This document shows, in pieces, positions 1 through 10,130 of a stretch of DNA of 64,000 bases. The notes beneath the pieces are model-generated. The model worked only from the letters and a program-made list of their open reading frames with translations. It did no database searches and was not told where the DNA came from. Origin of the DNA: Luidia sarsii. Lineage: Eukaryota; Echinodermata; Asteroidea; Paxillosida; Luidiidae. The position numbers and the translations under genes are program-made. The stretch spans positions 15,695,280 to 15,759,279 of the forward strand of contig OX465103.1 in NCBI GenBank assembly GCA_949987565.1, given 5' to 3'. Position 1 is the stretch's first letter. Each line of letters begins with the position of its first letter.

Positions 1-445
1 ATGAGTGCACTGGGCATAGAATCCCTTGGTCACCATAGTAATGTTGTCCGGCTTAGCCGTGAGAAAATGTGGATGAAGCGTCTTTGGACTATTCAACCAC
101 ATGGTCTCAACATTAAGGAAGGTAATGACTAACACCATGCTTGCTTTCTGATAATCCTTCTTTTGTGTTCACTCCTCCACACTTCTCTCTTTGATCTTTC
201 CCCATCTTCTCACTAATCCCTACCCTACTCCTTGCCCTTCCCTTTGATCTCTCCCTATCAGCTTTCCTCTTTGTCCTTTGTTGCTCATCCATGTCATATT
301 CACTCTCTTCCCCCTTCCTCTGTGTACATGTATCTGTTTTGTCCTTGTCACTCTGCCTTTGAGAAAGGTCCTGCTAGGATCGAAACGTCAGGCCCACTAA
401 ATTTTGAGATTCGCATTTTGGGAATTTTAGTCAGTAAGCAACATT
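1..445 (+). mobile_element. 3' end of a Penelope-like retroelement (truncated by window edge)
   Basis: This stretch closely matches the reverse complement of about 44,223-44,640. That longer copy encodes recognisable Penelope-like C-terminal sequence, including a GIY-YIG-type endonuclease motif (QYVGETKNTLKKR). Here only the terminal coding part remains (the region reading REKMWMKR..TIQPHG), then a pyrimidine-rich 3' part ending in the dispersed motif GGTCCTGCTAGGATCGAAAC. No intact ORF remains. It runs opposite to the PRMT6-like gene whose exon lies at 505-546, so it is in an intron of that gene or beside it. Confidence 0.7.
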
Positions 446-504
446 TGTGTATATCACTGAGGAAATAACATCAACACTGTACAATTTATATACAGAATCC
501 TTAC

Positions 505-2393
505 CTTTCTTGGCACCTGCTTGGGCACAGAAGCAACTTAGGATTCCTGCCAAGAAAACAAAAGAAAAGAATTACCGTAAAATCCACACAAAAAACGAAG
601 AGTCTTTGTGACAGTTGACGCCTCACATATCACGTCTATGTCTTTGGTTCGAATCCCACCCAGGTCCGCGGTACAAAGTACCTTTTCCAGCATGGCGCTC
701 CCACCTCAGAAAAGATGACTAGCTGAACATGTTGGAAGGCCACCATCAAAGTGCTGGATAGCTCAGATGACAAGAGTCCAGTAATATTTTTTGCTTTGCC
801 AATTCTCAAAATGAGTAACTGGGTATTTCTTTTGGGTCTCCTATCTCTAAAATTTTGAAACTGAGCATTTCTGATGATGCTATTTGTCGAGTACAAAGCC
901 TGAGGGAACTTAAGATGGTGGCTACTTTTAAGCAGACAGAATAAATCGGACCCTCAACCTGGAACATGTTCATATTTTTGAAGGGCTCTGCTTGCCCGCT
1001 TTTTTCGTTGTTTTTGTTTTGCTAATTTTTCTGAGGCTTTTTCCACTGCTTGAGAGGGCAACCTCGTCGAACAGGTTTTCATCAGTTGTCCCCAACAGTT
1101 TGGGCTCACCTGTCCCGGCACCGATATCGGCCACAACCTTGCCCGCAATCTGAGCGCAGCTCCGCAAGATGGCCAGTCTGCAAAGGAACCAGGGAGAATC
1201 CAGTTTGTTTCGCGCTTGTCCAGTCATCAACAAAAAAGAAATTGTGCTCATGCCCGCAATGGACAATTTGTGCATTCACCCAAAGCACACAGGTTGATGC
1301 CACAGCCCCAATGCCATAGAGCAGCTCAAGCGCCAAAACCATGCCAGTCATAATGGGGTTAAGATCTATTTGCAGTAATTTGCATCAATCTATTTTTTGC
1401 CAAAAGTCAAAAACAAGGAACATCGCATGAAGGTATTGTCGGCTGTCCTGTTTCAGTAAGGAAAGCTTTTTATGCCCTTTCGTGCACGTCCAAAGTCTTT
1501 CAGAGGATGTTGCATACTTTTTCTCATTAAAGGCCCAATACAACATTGGTTAAGGTCAAAAGATTACCACAATGTGTGTTAAACCATTAAACATTCCAAA
1601 AAAGCAATCCTGAGAAGGTTTTATCTCAAACAGTAATCTGAGAAAGTAGAAAAAAGCAAAAAAAGTCAAGGTTTATACACCGTTCTGTAGTATAAGGAAT
1701 AGTTTATTACTCGTGAGTAATAAACTATTTGTCGATGTTTGAGTGAAGATTTCTCGAGAAGTACAGCATACCAGACCGTAAGATTTCAACATGACTTTTA
1801 TATCATGACCATCTACAAACTCTGTAAATAAGAAGGAAATTTTTCCAATCTTCCCAATGTTGTATTGGGCCTTTAAATGTGCACCATTGCAAGAGCTTTC
1901 ACTCAATGCACGATTTATCTCAGTAGGCACGTCCATTTTGTTTAGACATACCATCGTCCAAAAAGAGCTGGACAAAAATTTATCAACCCATATCTCAAAA
2001 AAACTACCAGGCCAAATTGTCATATTTCAGTTCTATGGATTTCTCAAGGAGGTCCAATAAGCATAACCAAATCTAAATTCCAATCTGTGATTGTCAGATC
2101 GAAAATCGTATCCAATTGTCTAGAAATACGTGTGCCTCCATATTGTGTGTACACTGCCTTGAGAGCACCCTGACGATACAGGTGGTGTTGGGCTAGCTAA
2201 TATCATTATTATAACTTGACTATGCCAGGACTTGAATCCGAGACCTCTGGTTTTTCCCAAAAAACAGAGGTCTCGGATTCAAGTCCCAACCCAGTCAAAG
2301 TTGTTTTTGCCATTTTTTACTGTTTATTTTTGGCTTACCTGTATGAGTTTGTCCTCACTGAATCTCGTATCATCTCTTCGTGGATGGATATTC
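505..2393 (-). CDS. PRMT6-like protein arginine methyltransferase, partial (three internal exons)
   Basis: PRMT enzymes transfer methyl groups from S-adenosylmethionine to arginines in histones and other proteins; PRMT6 is mainly nuclear. Three exons join in phase on the minus strand: 2393-2339, 1177-1110 and 546-505. Each has an AG acceptor and a GT donor (gtaagc, gtgagc, gtaagg). The joined peptide reads HEEMIRDSVRTNSYR, then LAILRSCAQIAGKVVADIGAGTG, ILSCFCAQAGAKK. That gives the HEEM..D..RT helix, SAM-binding motif I (DIGAGTG) and the FCAQAGA strand. FCAQAGA and the A-I-L spacing are closer to PRMT6 than to PRMT1 or PRMT3. The rest of the catalytic domain must lie left of the window. The N-terminal exons are unresolved: 3619-3587 (donor gtgagt) encodes KRETEDGFYF, which resembles the YYxxY motif, but its phase does not join the 2393 exon directly, so a small exon may be missing. 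Exons this short are easily missed. Confidence 0.8.
2228..2286. repeat. Perfect 22-bp inverted repeat built on a tRNA-like B box
   Basis: Bases 2228-2249 and 2265-2286 are exact reverse complements separated by a 15-nt spacer. Each arm contains a B-box-like GGATTCAAGTCC. It appears to be two opposed SINE tail fragments. It lies 53 nt downstream (in the minus-strand sense) of the PRMT6-like exon ending at 2339, inside that gene's intron. Confidence 0.85.
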
Positions 2394-2499
2394 CTGCATA
2401 AGATCTAACCATAAGAAAAAGCATATCAATTTCCGACAAATGAACTTTCCCTGAAGACCATAATTATTCACTCTCTTGAAACTGGACAACCCTGTACTG

Positions 2500-2790
2500 C
2501 TACTCAGACATACTCTACATCAGACGCCACAACCGCTGACCCACCACGGACGGGGCCGCTAGTGGACGCCAGAATCGCACGCCAAACCGCACGATCACTA
2601 CTACGACGTCCGCAAACCGGTACACAGGAACCGGCGAAGCGGACATAAACAGACGCCGCAGCGCGCATTCTTCAGTTGCCTGATGAAGGTTAGCAGTTAG
2701 CAACCGAAACGTCGCCACCAGCAATGACACATCGCGTGACTTTGATCACCCTTTCCACTTATCTACACCACCGCGATGAACAACCCCTTC
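2500..2790 (+). mobile_element. Penelope-like 3'-end fragment with hammerhead-like core
   Basis: The segment contains CTGATGA at 2680-2686, a hairpin (GGTT 2688-2691 with AACC 2702-2705 and an inner GC/GC), then GAAAC 2706-2710 and GTC 2711-2713. This CTGATGA-stem-CGAAACGTC arrangement marks hammerhead-ribozyme-like ends of Penelope-like elements. One extra A (2687) sits between CTGATGA and the stem, so the core is not canonical. No coding remnant is recognised. Confidence 0.5.
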
Positions 2791-2999
2791 ATTTCTACTC
2801 TACTATTACTATACTCACACTGCTACTCAACCACAAAGCCATCCCTCGCAGATAACCCATTCACTCCATGCTAGAGGGAAGTAAATTGAATGTGACTTGA
2901 AGGTTGCTGGAATCACAATGCAGAAGGCTTGAGGTGAAATGAGACCAATCATCTCTTCCAAGAATGAGTATGGCTGTGACTGAGTGGAGTTGGCAACTC

Positions 3000-3180
3000 A
3001 ACGATTGCGGACAGAATTTAGCATTCTCAAAAAATGGAGAGCCTAGTAGGACCTTTCTCAAAGGCAGAATGACAAGGATGAGAGCAGACAGAAAGGAAGG
3101 TAATAAGATACGTCGGTCTCCTGATGACGGGCAGAGTAGACACTGTCCGAAACGATGAGTTACTCGCATCTGTTCAGAGC
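3000..3180 (-). repeat. Dispersed repeat fragment (cctagtaggacctttctcaa family)
   Basis: Contains the family core near 3043-3070 followed by a segment (3115-3200) that resembles 22,655-22,750, including GACGGGCAG and an AACCACACTC-like stretch. It is part of a high-copy dispersed repeat seen many times in this window. Confidence 0.6.
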
Positions 3181-3289
3181 CACACTCTGTCTCAAAAAAG
3201 AAATTTGCTACATGGCTTCACCAACTCACTGCAAACCTTCCACTTGAGATACGGACGGCAGAAAAGGGACAAAGGAGGAAAGCTTGTAG

Positions 3290-3540
3290 ACAAACTAGGG
3301 TGAGATCAAAGGGAAGGGTGGGGAGTATGGATGGGATGAGAGGGGGAAAGCTAGTAGACAGACTAGAGTGAGATCAAAGGAAAGGGAGGGGACTAGGGAT
3401 GGGATGAGAGGAGGGAAGCTGGTAGACAGACTAGGAAGAGATCAAAGGGAAGGGCAAGCAGTAGGGAAGGGATGACAGGAGGAAAGCTGGTAGAGAGACT
3501 AAGGTGAGATCAAAGGGAAGGGCAGGGAGTAGGAATGTAG
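3290..3540. repeat. Purine-rich tandem repeat, about 62-70 bp unit, four copies
   Basis: The unit runs aaagctggtagacagactag..gtgagatcaaagggaaggg..agggatgggatgaga and repeats four times with small changes. It lies in the presumed upstream intron of the PRMT6-like gene. No coding potential. Confidence 0.8.
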
Positions 3541-3619
3541 CTGTAATCAGAAGGTAGAAAGAGCAAATGGAAAAGATCAAACTCACTTGAAGTAGAAGCC
3601 GTCTTCTGTCTCCCGCTTC

Positions 3620-4854
3620 CTGTTCAATATAAGATGATTGAGCGATCCAAAATAAAGACAGTGATTAGCAAGGAGTATCATAAAGTTCAGTGTGAATTAA
3701 GGTCAGAATGCACGGAATAATTTTCAGGGGTAGTTCAGAGGCAACCACCAGCCCTCTGTATAAAGAGAACACTACCGTGGAGTGTGACACTTTGGTATAA
3801 ACAATGGCCCTTTATGAATCCACGGACCAGGCTCGGGCTCAGTCTCCCTCTCCCACTCCGCTTGACAAAACCTTGAAAATTCAGGTTGTGGATTGTCGCC
3901 AAATTTGAAGGTTTGGTGGCTTGATGAGTACAGAGTATTCACCAAGAAACTGGGGCCAAACGCTTGTTTCTAGATGCCCGTGACATAAGAACGGGCAAGA
4001 GAAATATGACTCTACTTTTTTTTATGGTGTAGGTATTAAACTAAAATCTTTACTCATGATTCACTAATTTCACTGTGCTAGCATTAAGCATGGAGCAAGG
4101 AGACACTAACTATGCACTAACTAGTATAAAGTTCCGCATGGGTCTGGAGTCAGTGCATAGGTCAGTCACTCGATCAGTGCAGTACTGTCAGTAGGTTTCA
4201 TTGAGGATTTACCGTTTTGCGGTGGGCTGGTTCGATCCATTCCTTGCCATTGCTATGTGGTGTAGGGCTGTCCTGGAATGGTGAAAAAAAGAAAAATTTT
4301 AAGGTATTTTCCCAGCAGGACCTTTTTCAAACTGAATCAAAGGTGCCAACAAAAATACTTGTCAAGTTTTCAGAACCCTACCTATGGTTACTTTAGCCCT
4401 TCCTCCATGCTGTAGCCCTTTTACTCCTTTAAAAATATGTTTCTATATTTTGATTGTCATACAACTCAAACACAGGCTTGCACCATGCTTTTACTTTTTA
4501 TTACAAAGATCAAAATAATTTTTTTAAGGAATAAAACTAAAGGAAAGGAGAGGAGGGATTAGGTGACTGTAGGCCAACCCCTCCTATTGTAACTTGTATT
4601 GTAACTGTGACCATCAGAAATGAATAGATTGAGGATCTGGCAAGTAGTTAGACTTCACCTTGAAGATCGCTGTTTATTTGACCTGAGGGAGAAGACCAGA
4701 ATACACCTTGTTGGGTCTCCGTCTAACTTGTATTGTAACTGTAAGGTCCTAGTTACTCGGGCTATACATGAGCTACTAGTACTACTACTGTACTACTACT
4801 ATACTAGTACTACTACTAATTAGTTGCGTCAAACTTCCTCCATTAGTCCATGGT
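3620..4854. other. Non-coding stretch without recognisable gene
   Basis: AT-rich sequence with a tRNA-like GGTTCGATCC (about 4229) but no matching A box, short fragments of dispersed repeats, and a short TACTACTA run near 4770-4820. No ORF has detectable homology by eye. Confidence 0.5.
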
Positions 4855-5400
4855 TGCAGTAACCGTAACCCTCATCCTCCTGAGGGTAGGAGATCTGAGG
4901 GAGGATGAGGGTTATGTTTATAGGTAGTCCCACTTACTGGGTCACTAGGAGTCCTACTGAGTAGGAGCTCCTCTGAAACAATTTGTGTGTTGATCTGTCG
5001 CACTAGCGTCCCACCGCGTCTATATAGGCCTACCGGTAGTAAAACAGACATTCTCAACAGATGGCCTTAAAAGTGCTCGAAATCGTGTCAAAAGATTCAA
5101 TAAAAGCACCTGTGTCAGATTCTACACAATGTCAAGACGAACAAGTGGTATTTCAGCGGTACTTACGATTAATTTTTGGATTGCAATTCCAACAAAATGT
5201 CTCCTATGTCAGCATCGGACATGTCGAGTTGTTCAAAACGTAATATGTTTGTACACCGTTTACACGATGTAAAATCTCATCATGCGCTTTACTATTTAGT
5301 ATTACTATTACTTATTAGATGCGGTGGGATGCTAGTGCGACAGGTCAACACACAAATCGTTTCAGAGGAGCTCCTAGCGGCCCAGTAAGTGGTACTACGC
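4855..5400. mobile_element. Decayed foldback element
   Basis: The left end (4855-4885) resembles the terminal repeat of the 1.2-kb palindrome at 6470 (TTGCAGTAACCGTAACCC here, TTGCGGTAACCGTAACCC there). Bases about 4925-5018 and 5320-5398 form a diverged inverted repeat; both arms carry GAGGAGCTCC..TGTGTTGA.CTGTCGCACTAG. No transposase remnant is visible. Confidence 0.6.
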
Positions 5401-5504
5401 ACACGCATGCAAATATCGAATCTTAGACTAGTTAGTATTTCGATTCGACATTTGAGTATGTACATCTATGTGAATTGAACTCAGACCAGCAAAACTGTGA
5501 CAGG

Positions 5505-5650
5505 CATGTAGGTCACCCGTCCCTCAAAATTTCAAAATTTGATAAATAAAGGGTGACTTGTTGGGTCACTTACAGTCACCCGTCCCTCAAAATTTCAAAA
5601 TTCGATAAAAAAGGGTGACTTGTCGGGTCCAAGTTATTCGGACTAGTATT
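5505..5650. repeat. Decayed foldback MITE of the AAGTTACTCGGACTA family
   Basis: Two copies of GGTCACCCGTCCCTCAAAAT and of AAGGGTGACTTGT..GGGTC lie here, ending in gtccaagttattcggactag. Better-preserved relatives are at 26,559-26,690 and 27,587-27,750. Confidence 0.6.
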
Positions 5651-5674
5651 TCACAAAAGTTAAAGTTTAAACGC

Positions 5675-5760
5675 AGTGGCTGTTGTTACGGCAGTCGATC
5701 GTGTGGTTTCCTGACTTGATTGTATTTCGTCAGCATTGCAGGCTGGTTGAACCAGTCTAT
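5675..5760 (+). mobile_element. Half of a CGCAGTGGCTGTTGTTACGG MITE
   Basis: This matches the left half of the complete 182-bp element at 58,044-58,225, through the segment GCATTGCAGGCTGGTTGAAC, then stops. The right half is absent. A related right-end sequence (GCCGTAACAATAGCCACTGCG) lies at about 7,892-7,912. Confidence 0.75.
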
Positions 5761-5799
5761 TATTATTTTAATACAAATTGAAATTACAAGACAGCCGAG

Positions 5800-6062
5800 G
5801 CTGAGCGGGTAGGGCCCTAGTATTTAGTAATAGCATAGAATACACAAGGACTTCATACTTTCACCCTTTGCTAAATGATGAGACCGCGGCGGGCTGTGTT
5901 TGGCAGAATTCACCCTGAAAATAGCGGCAGCAGCGGAGAGAAAAACAAAGACACGTGCTCATCTAACGAGCCTGACGTGACCCAGCTGTTTGACCCCTTT
6001 ATGAATTATGCATGAGGAACCGACATTCGACCTAGAGAGGGCGCCCGTCGCTATTGCTAAAA
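5800..6062. promoter_or_regulatory. Probable promoter/5' UTR of the MBD gene
   Basis: GC- and CpG-enriched relative to its surroundings, directly upstream of the MBD start codon at 6063, whose context is aaaaATGG. No TATA box is obvious. The PRMT6-like gene is read away from here on the other strand, so a shared bidirectional promoter is possible, but its first exon was not identified. Confidence 0.4.
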
Positions 6063-9000
6063 ATGGCGGAAGATTCTGGTTTGTCAGCTTTGGCGGCAAC
6101 CGAGGCGTCTTCGAGATCCAGATCCGGGTAAAACTTCTCGTTTGGTCTTGTCTCAGGGTTGGCCGTGAATTTAACGAACCGGCGGAGTTTGCCGACCTGA
6201 AAATTGTACATGCCACCCAGGAATTGAACCGAAAACAGTTGCTTTGTCCAGGGTTGACTTACAAAGCAACGATAATCGAACTGGCAATAGCGTCAGCGTG
6301 CATTGGAATTTGCGTTGCATTATTCCGTGCATGATTGACCTAGGCTATTTCGGCTGACCAAAAATCCTCCGATTTTCCCTGATATTATAACAATCAGGTG
6401 GCACTGCCTCTACTGGTAGATATTTATAACCAAGGTGTTGATTCACTGCTGGATTCACTGTTCAGTCTAGTTGCGGTAACCGTAACCCTCATCCTCCCGA
6501 AGGTCGGAGACCTGAGGGTTACGGGAACGTATGTACAAAATTATAGCGAGGTTTTTGTTTTTACCATTTTGGAAACACCACTGTCCCGATCGCCCCCTTT
6601 TTCCACCCTTTTGAAAATCGCCACACACAATCTAAGGACATGCACTTGATCCCAAATGTATACTGAATGTGATCAGATAACTCAAAACATCGTGGGTAAA
6701 ATACTTTTCCGAAAAACGGGCAGAAACTCACCAAAATACTGTCTGTAAATGTCCCGTCAACGTCTCCGCCAGGTTCGGAATCCGAACCTGGCGCCTCGAC
6801 CAATCAGCGCTTAGTCTCGTGACGTATATCCCGCACGACGGTTATTTGCTGTTTCGCAATAACAGTCCACACTCGTGGTGCGCGCGCATATCCATGGTTG
6901 TATACAGTACCAGTCGGCTCTTCACAGGACGATGACCTGCGCGCGCACCACGAGTGTGGACTGTTATTGCGAAACAGCAAATAGCCAAATGTATACTGAA
7001 TGTGATCAGATAACTCAAAACATCGTGGGTAAAATACTTTTCCGAAAAACGGGCAGAAACTCACCAAAATACTGTCTGTAAATGTCCCGTCAACGTCTCC
7101 GCCAGGTTCGGAATCCGAACCTGGCGCCTCGACCAATCAGCGCTTAGTCTCGTGACGTATATCCCGCACGACGGTTATTTGCTGTTTCGCAATAACAGTC
7201 CACACTCGTGGTGCGCGCGCATATCCATGGTTGTATACAGTACCAGTCGGCTCTTCACAGGACGATGACCTGCGCGCGCACCACGAGTGTGGACTGTTAT
7301 TGCGAAACAGCAAATAGCCGTCGTGCGGGATATACGTCACGAGACTAAGCGCTGATTGGTCGAGGCGCCAGGTTCGGATTCCGAACCTGGCGGAGACGTT
7401 GACGGGACATTTACAGACAGTATTTTGGTGAGTTTCTGCCCGTTTTTCGGAAAAGTATTTTACCCACGATGTCTTGAGTTATCTGATCACATTCAGTATA
7501 CATTTGGGATCAAGTGCATGTCCTTAGATTGTGTGTGGCGATTTTCAAAAGGGTGGAAAAAGGGGGCGATCGGGACAGTGGTGTTTCCAAAATGGTAAAA
7601 ACAAAAACCTCGCTATAATTTTGTACATACGTTCCCGTAACCCTCAGGTCTCCGACCTTCGGGAGGATGAGGGTTACGGTTACCGCAACTATGTTCAGTC
7701 ATAACTCTTTAACCAAGTCTAACTAAGCCTTGAACTTAAAAGTTAAAGAAAAAGTAAAAAATGTGTTTGTTTTAAAGCTTAAAGTAACGCAATGATTGTA
7801 TATAGTATATGTTACGGCCGGCGGTCTGGCATGTCCTCGCGCTTGCACAGTTGCAGTGCCGTAACTATAGAAAATGGAAACTGCGTTACGGCTGCCGTAA
7901 CAATAGCCACTGCGTAAAAGTAATTACTAAATACACTTGGGTCAGATAGGGTTCAGTATTTTTCCATTAGGCCATGCCTGAATCATTTAGCCACGGCAGC
8001 AGTTTCCACTTGAGACTATTGAACTTTAAAATTGAAGCCGTAAAACAAGTGCACATGTGAGCAGTGGCTGTAGGGCTTAATCAGTGCCCACAGATGTATT
8101 ATTACTAGTATCCTACATGTAGCTGCCATTGCTGGAGACTTTTTCGTTCGCAGATCCTCGGGATCGAGTGAGAGCGATGCGTCGCCACTGTGCAAGATCA
8201 GCCCGCTGGTGCCCACCTTCTCGGGCTCCCACTCCCAGGTTGCCCACAGCCCCACCCGCCCGCTCACGCCCAAGAAGCGCCACCGGCTGGAGATGGAGCA
8301 GGAGGCCCGGCGGCGGGCGGCGGTGCTGGCCGCCGAGCGGGCCAAGGCCGAGTGCGAGGCCATGACGCGCATCGACGAGCGGGAGGTGGGCCCCGAGGAC
8401 CGGCTCTCAGAGCCGGAGGCCGAGGCCGAGGCCGAGGCCAAGACGCCAGCCGACGAGACGGCCCTGACGCTGACCGCCAAGATCACGGCCCTGGCCCAGG
8501 AGCCCCAGGCCAAGGCCAGAGCGGACTCTGCTAGCAGCAGCAGTAGTAGTAGTAACGGCAGCGGCGGCGGCGGCAGTAAGACCCCCAAGAAGCGGAAGGC
8601 AGATGGGTCGTCGGCAGTTGCAGCGGTGCCCCAGCCCCAGCAGATCACCGCGGGCAAACGCCGCCGCTCCGTCCCCAAGAAGTTTGCCGACGAGGAGCTG
8701 TCGTCCGTGGTCCCCGCCAAGGCCGGCCGGCCCCCCAAGTCGCCCAGCTCCCCCAAGCCGGCCCCCAAGCCAGCCCCCAAGCCGGCCCCCAAGTCGCCCA
8801 GGTCTCCCAAGCTGGTCCCGCACGCGCCCAAGACGCCCAAGAGGACCCCCAAGAAGGCGCCCGCGGCGGTCTCGTCCGAAGGGCAGGGGGAAGAGGGTGT
8901 GGCGGTGGTGCCCGAGGGCTGGAGGCGCATCCTCACGCAGAGGATGCAGGGCGAGAGTGCCGGCAAGTACGACGTCTACATTTGGAGGTGAGACTCAGAG

Positions 9001-10130
9001 GATGGACTTTCCAGATGGGGGTGGGCGAGAAAATTGTCTGTCAAAACAGACTTTTGGAAAACCAACTAGAGTCGGAAATATTCATTCAAACCACAGTCAG
9101 AAATCTTCATTCAAATCAGAGTTGGAAATCTTCATTCAAACCAGAGTTGGAAATCTTCATTCAAACCATACAGATGGAAATTGTCAATCAAACCAGCCCT
9201 TGCATCAAAAGCAATGTGTGCAGCTGTGCATCCTTTTCCAGACCCATTTTGTTCAAGTCATCAACTGTAAATTTTGAATTTGGCTTTTGTAGAAAAACAT
9301 CTATTTTTTCCAGCAAACATAATGTTTGTTGCAAAACAACAATTTCTTGCAGCAAACATCATGTTTGTAGCAAAACATCTTTTGTGGACTTTAATATTGC
9401 TTGAAATAATTCATCCCATATTGGTTTTTCTTTTCCTTTTTTCTTTTTTAAAATGTACTTTGTCGTGCGCAGTCCCTCAGGGAAGAAGTTCCGCTCCCGG
9501 CCACAGCTGATGGCCTACCTTGAGGAGACCAACTCGCCGCTGTCCATCGACAGCTTCAGCTTCAAGCACAAGGGCGCCATGGCCACCCCAGCCAAGATCC
9601 GCAAGGGCGGTACCACCATCCCCACACCCAAGAAGAAGAAAGACCCCTTGCCCGTCAAGACGCCCAAGACCAAGATCACACCGAGGACGCCGAAAGGAGC
9701 GAAGGCCGTCCGTAAGGCGACACCGAGTCCGGCCAAGAGGGGCAGGCCCCGGAAAACTGACCAGGGGCGGCCCTCGCCGGCGGCCGAGTCCAAGGTCAAG
9801 GTCAAGGGTCGGAGGTCGCCCGGCAAGGCGGCCGCCCAGGCCAAGCGGCAGCGGCGGGTGATGAAGCCGCCGCCGGACACCGGTCCCCGGCGGGCGGGCC
9901 GGTCCCAGCAGCTCCAGAAGCTCCTGGTCAAGATCAACTTCCAGAAGCCGGGCGACATCCGGGACATGTCCTCGGAGGAGGGCTCCTCCGAGGACAGCGG
10001 CTCGGAGGACGACTTTGACCCGGGCACGGCCGAGGGGGAGGTAGAGGCCGAGGAGCTCAGCGAGGTCTCGATGACCCCGAGCCCGCCCTCCATCAAGAAA
10101 CCGCGACGTCACTCCTCCCCGGCTGTCTGA
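6063..10130 (+). CDS. Methyl-CpG-binding domain protein, MeCP2/MBD4 type (518 aa, 3 exons)
   Basis: MBD proteins bind methylated CpG through the MBD and recruit repressive or repair complexes in the nucleus. Exons: 6063-6127, 8154-8987, 9473-10130. Junctions are GG|gtaaaa, ttcgcag|A, TTTGGAG|gtgaga and gtgcgcag|T; they total 1,557 nt and keep frame. The MBD spans about residues 272-335 (PEGWRRILTQRMQGESAGKY then DVYIWSPSGKKFRSRPQLM) and is split by the second intron at residue 300. This matches MeCP2/MBD4 (GW..., KYDVY, SP.G..FRS) better than MBD2/3. Around the MBD lie a basic helix rich in E/A/R, a Ser run, PAPK/KTPK repeats and, at about 389-393, an AT-hook core RGRPR. The C-terminus is acidic (SSEEGSSEDSGSEDD). 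No MBD4-type DNA glycosylase domain follows. The first exon is inferred from splice signals, phase match and the Ser/Gly-rich continuation. Without it the protein would have no AUG start. Confidence 0.88.
6470..7689. mobile_element. 1,220-bp foldback (palindromic) DNA element with TA target duplication
   Basis: The ends are exact inverted repeats (GTTGCGGTAACCGTAACC at 6470; its complement ends at 7689), flanked by TA at 6468-6469 and 7690-7691. The arms are about 370 bp and nearly identical; one difference noticed is aaaacatcg versus cgatgtctt. The middle is a second hairpin (cgcgcgcaccacgagtgtgg). A 333-bp block, 6652-6984, is repeated directly at 6985-7317 with no difference seen. The 80- and 110-aa ORFs in it are the same sequence read from both arms and are not genes. 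It lies in intron 1 of the MBD gene. Confidence 0.9.
9075..9190 (+). repeat. About 25-bp tandem repeat in MBD intron 2
   Basis: Four to five imperfect copies of GGAAATCTTCATTCAAACCA. Another short duplication of GCAAACAT.ATGTTTGT, itself a small palindrome, lies at about 9,312-9,372. Both are in the 485-nt intron that splits the MBD. Confidence 0.85.

Noticed and set aside
3587..3619. Confirmed first coding exon of the PRMT6-like gene
   Set aside because: The peptide is suggestive and the donor good, but the acceptor is weak and the phase does not join the next exon, so it is only noted.
6561..7598. Repeated MVEAPGSDSEPGGDVDGTFT ORFs
   Set aside because: The same transposon arm read three times; no transposase motif.
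8016..8966. 316-aa minus-strand ORF
   Set aside because: Antisense of MBD exon 2, composed of low-complexity Leu/Gly/Ala runs.
8209..8991. MBD protein starting at 8209
   Set aside because: Position 8209 is GTG, and the reading frame continues upstream to an acceptor at 8152-8153; a phase-matched ATG exon exists at 6063.
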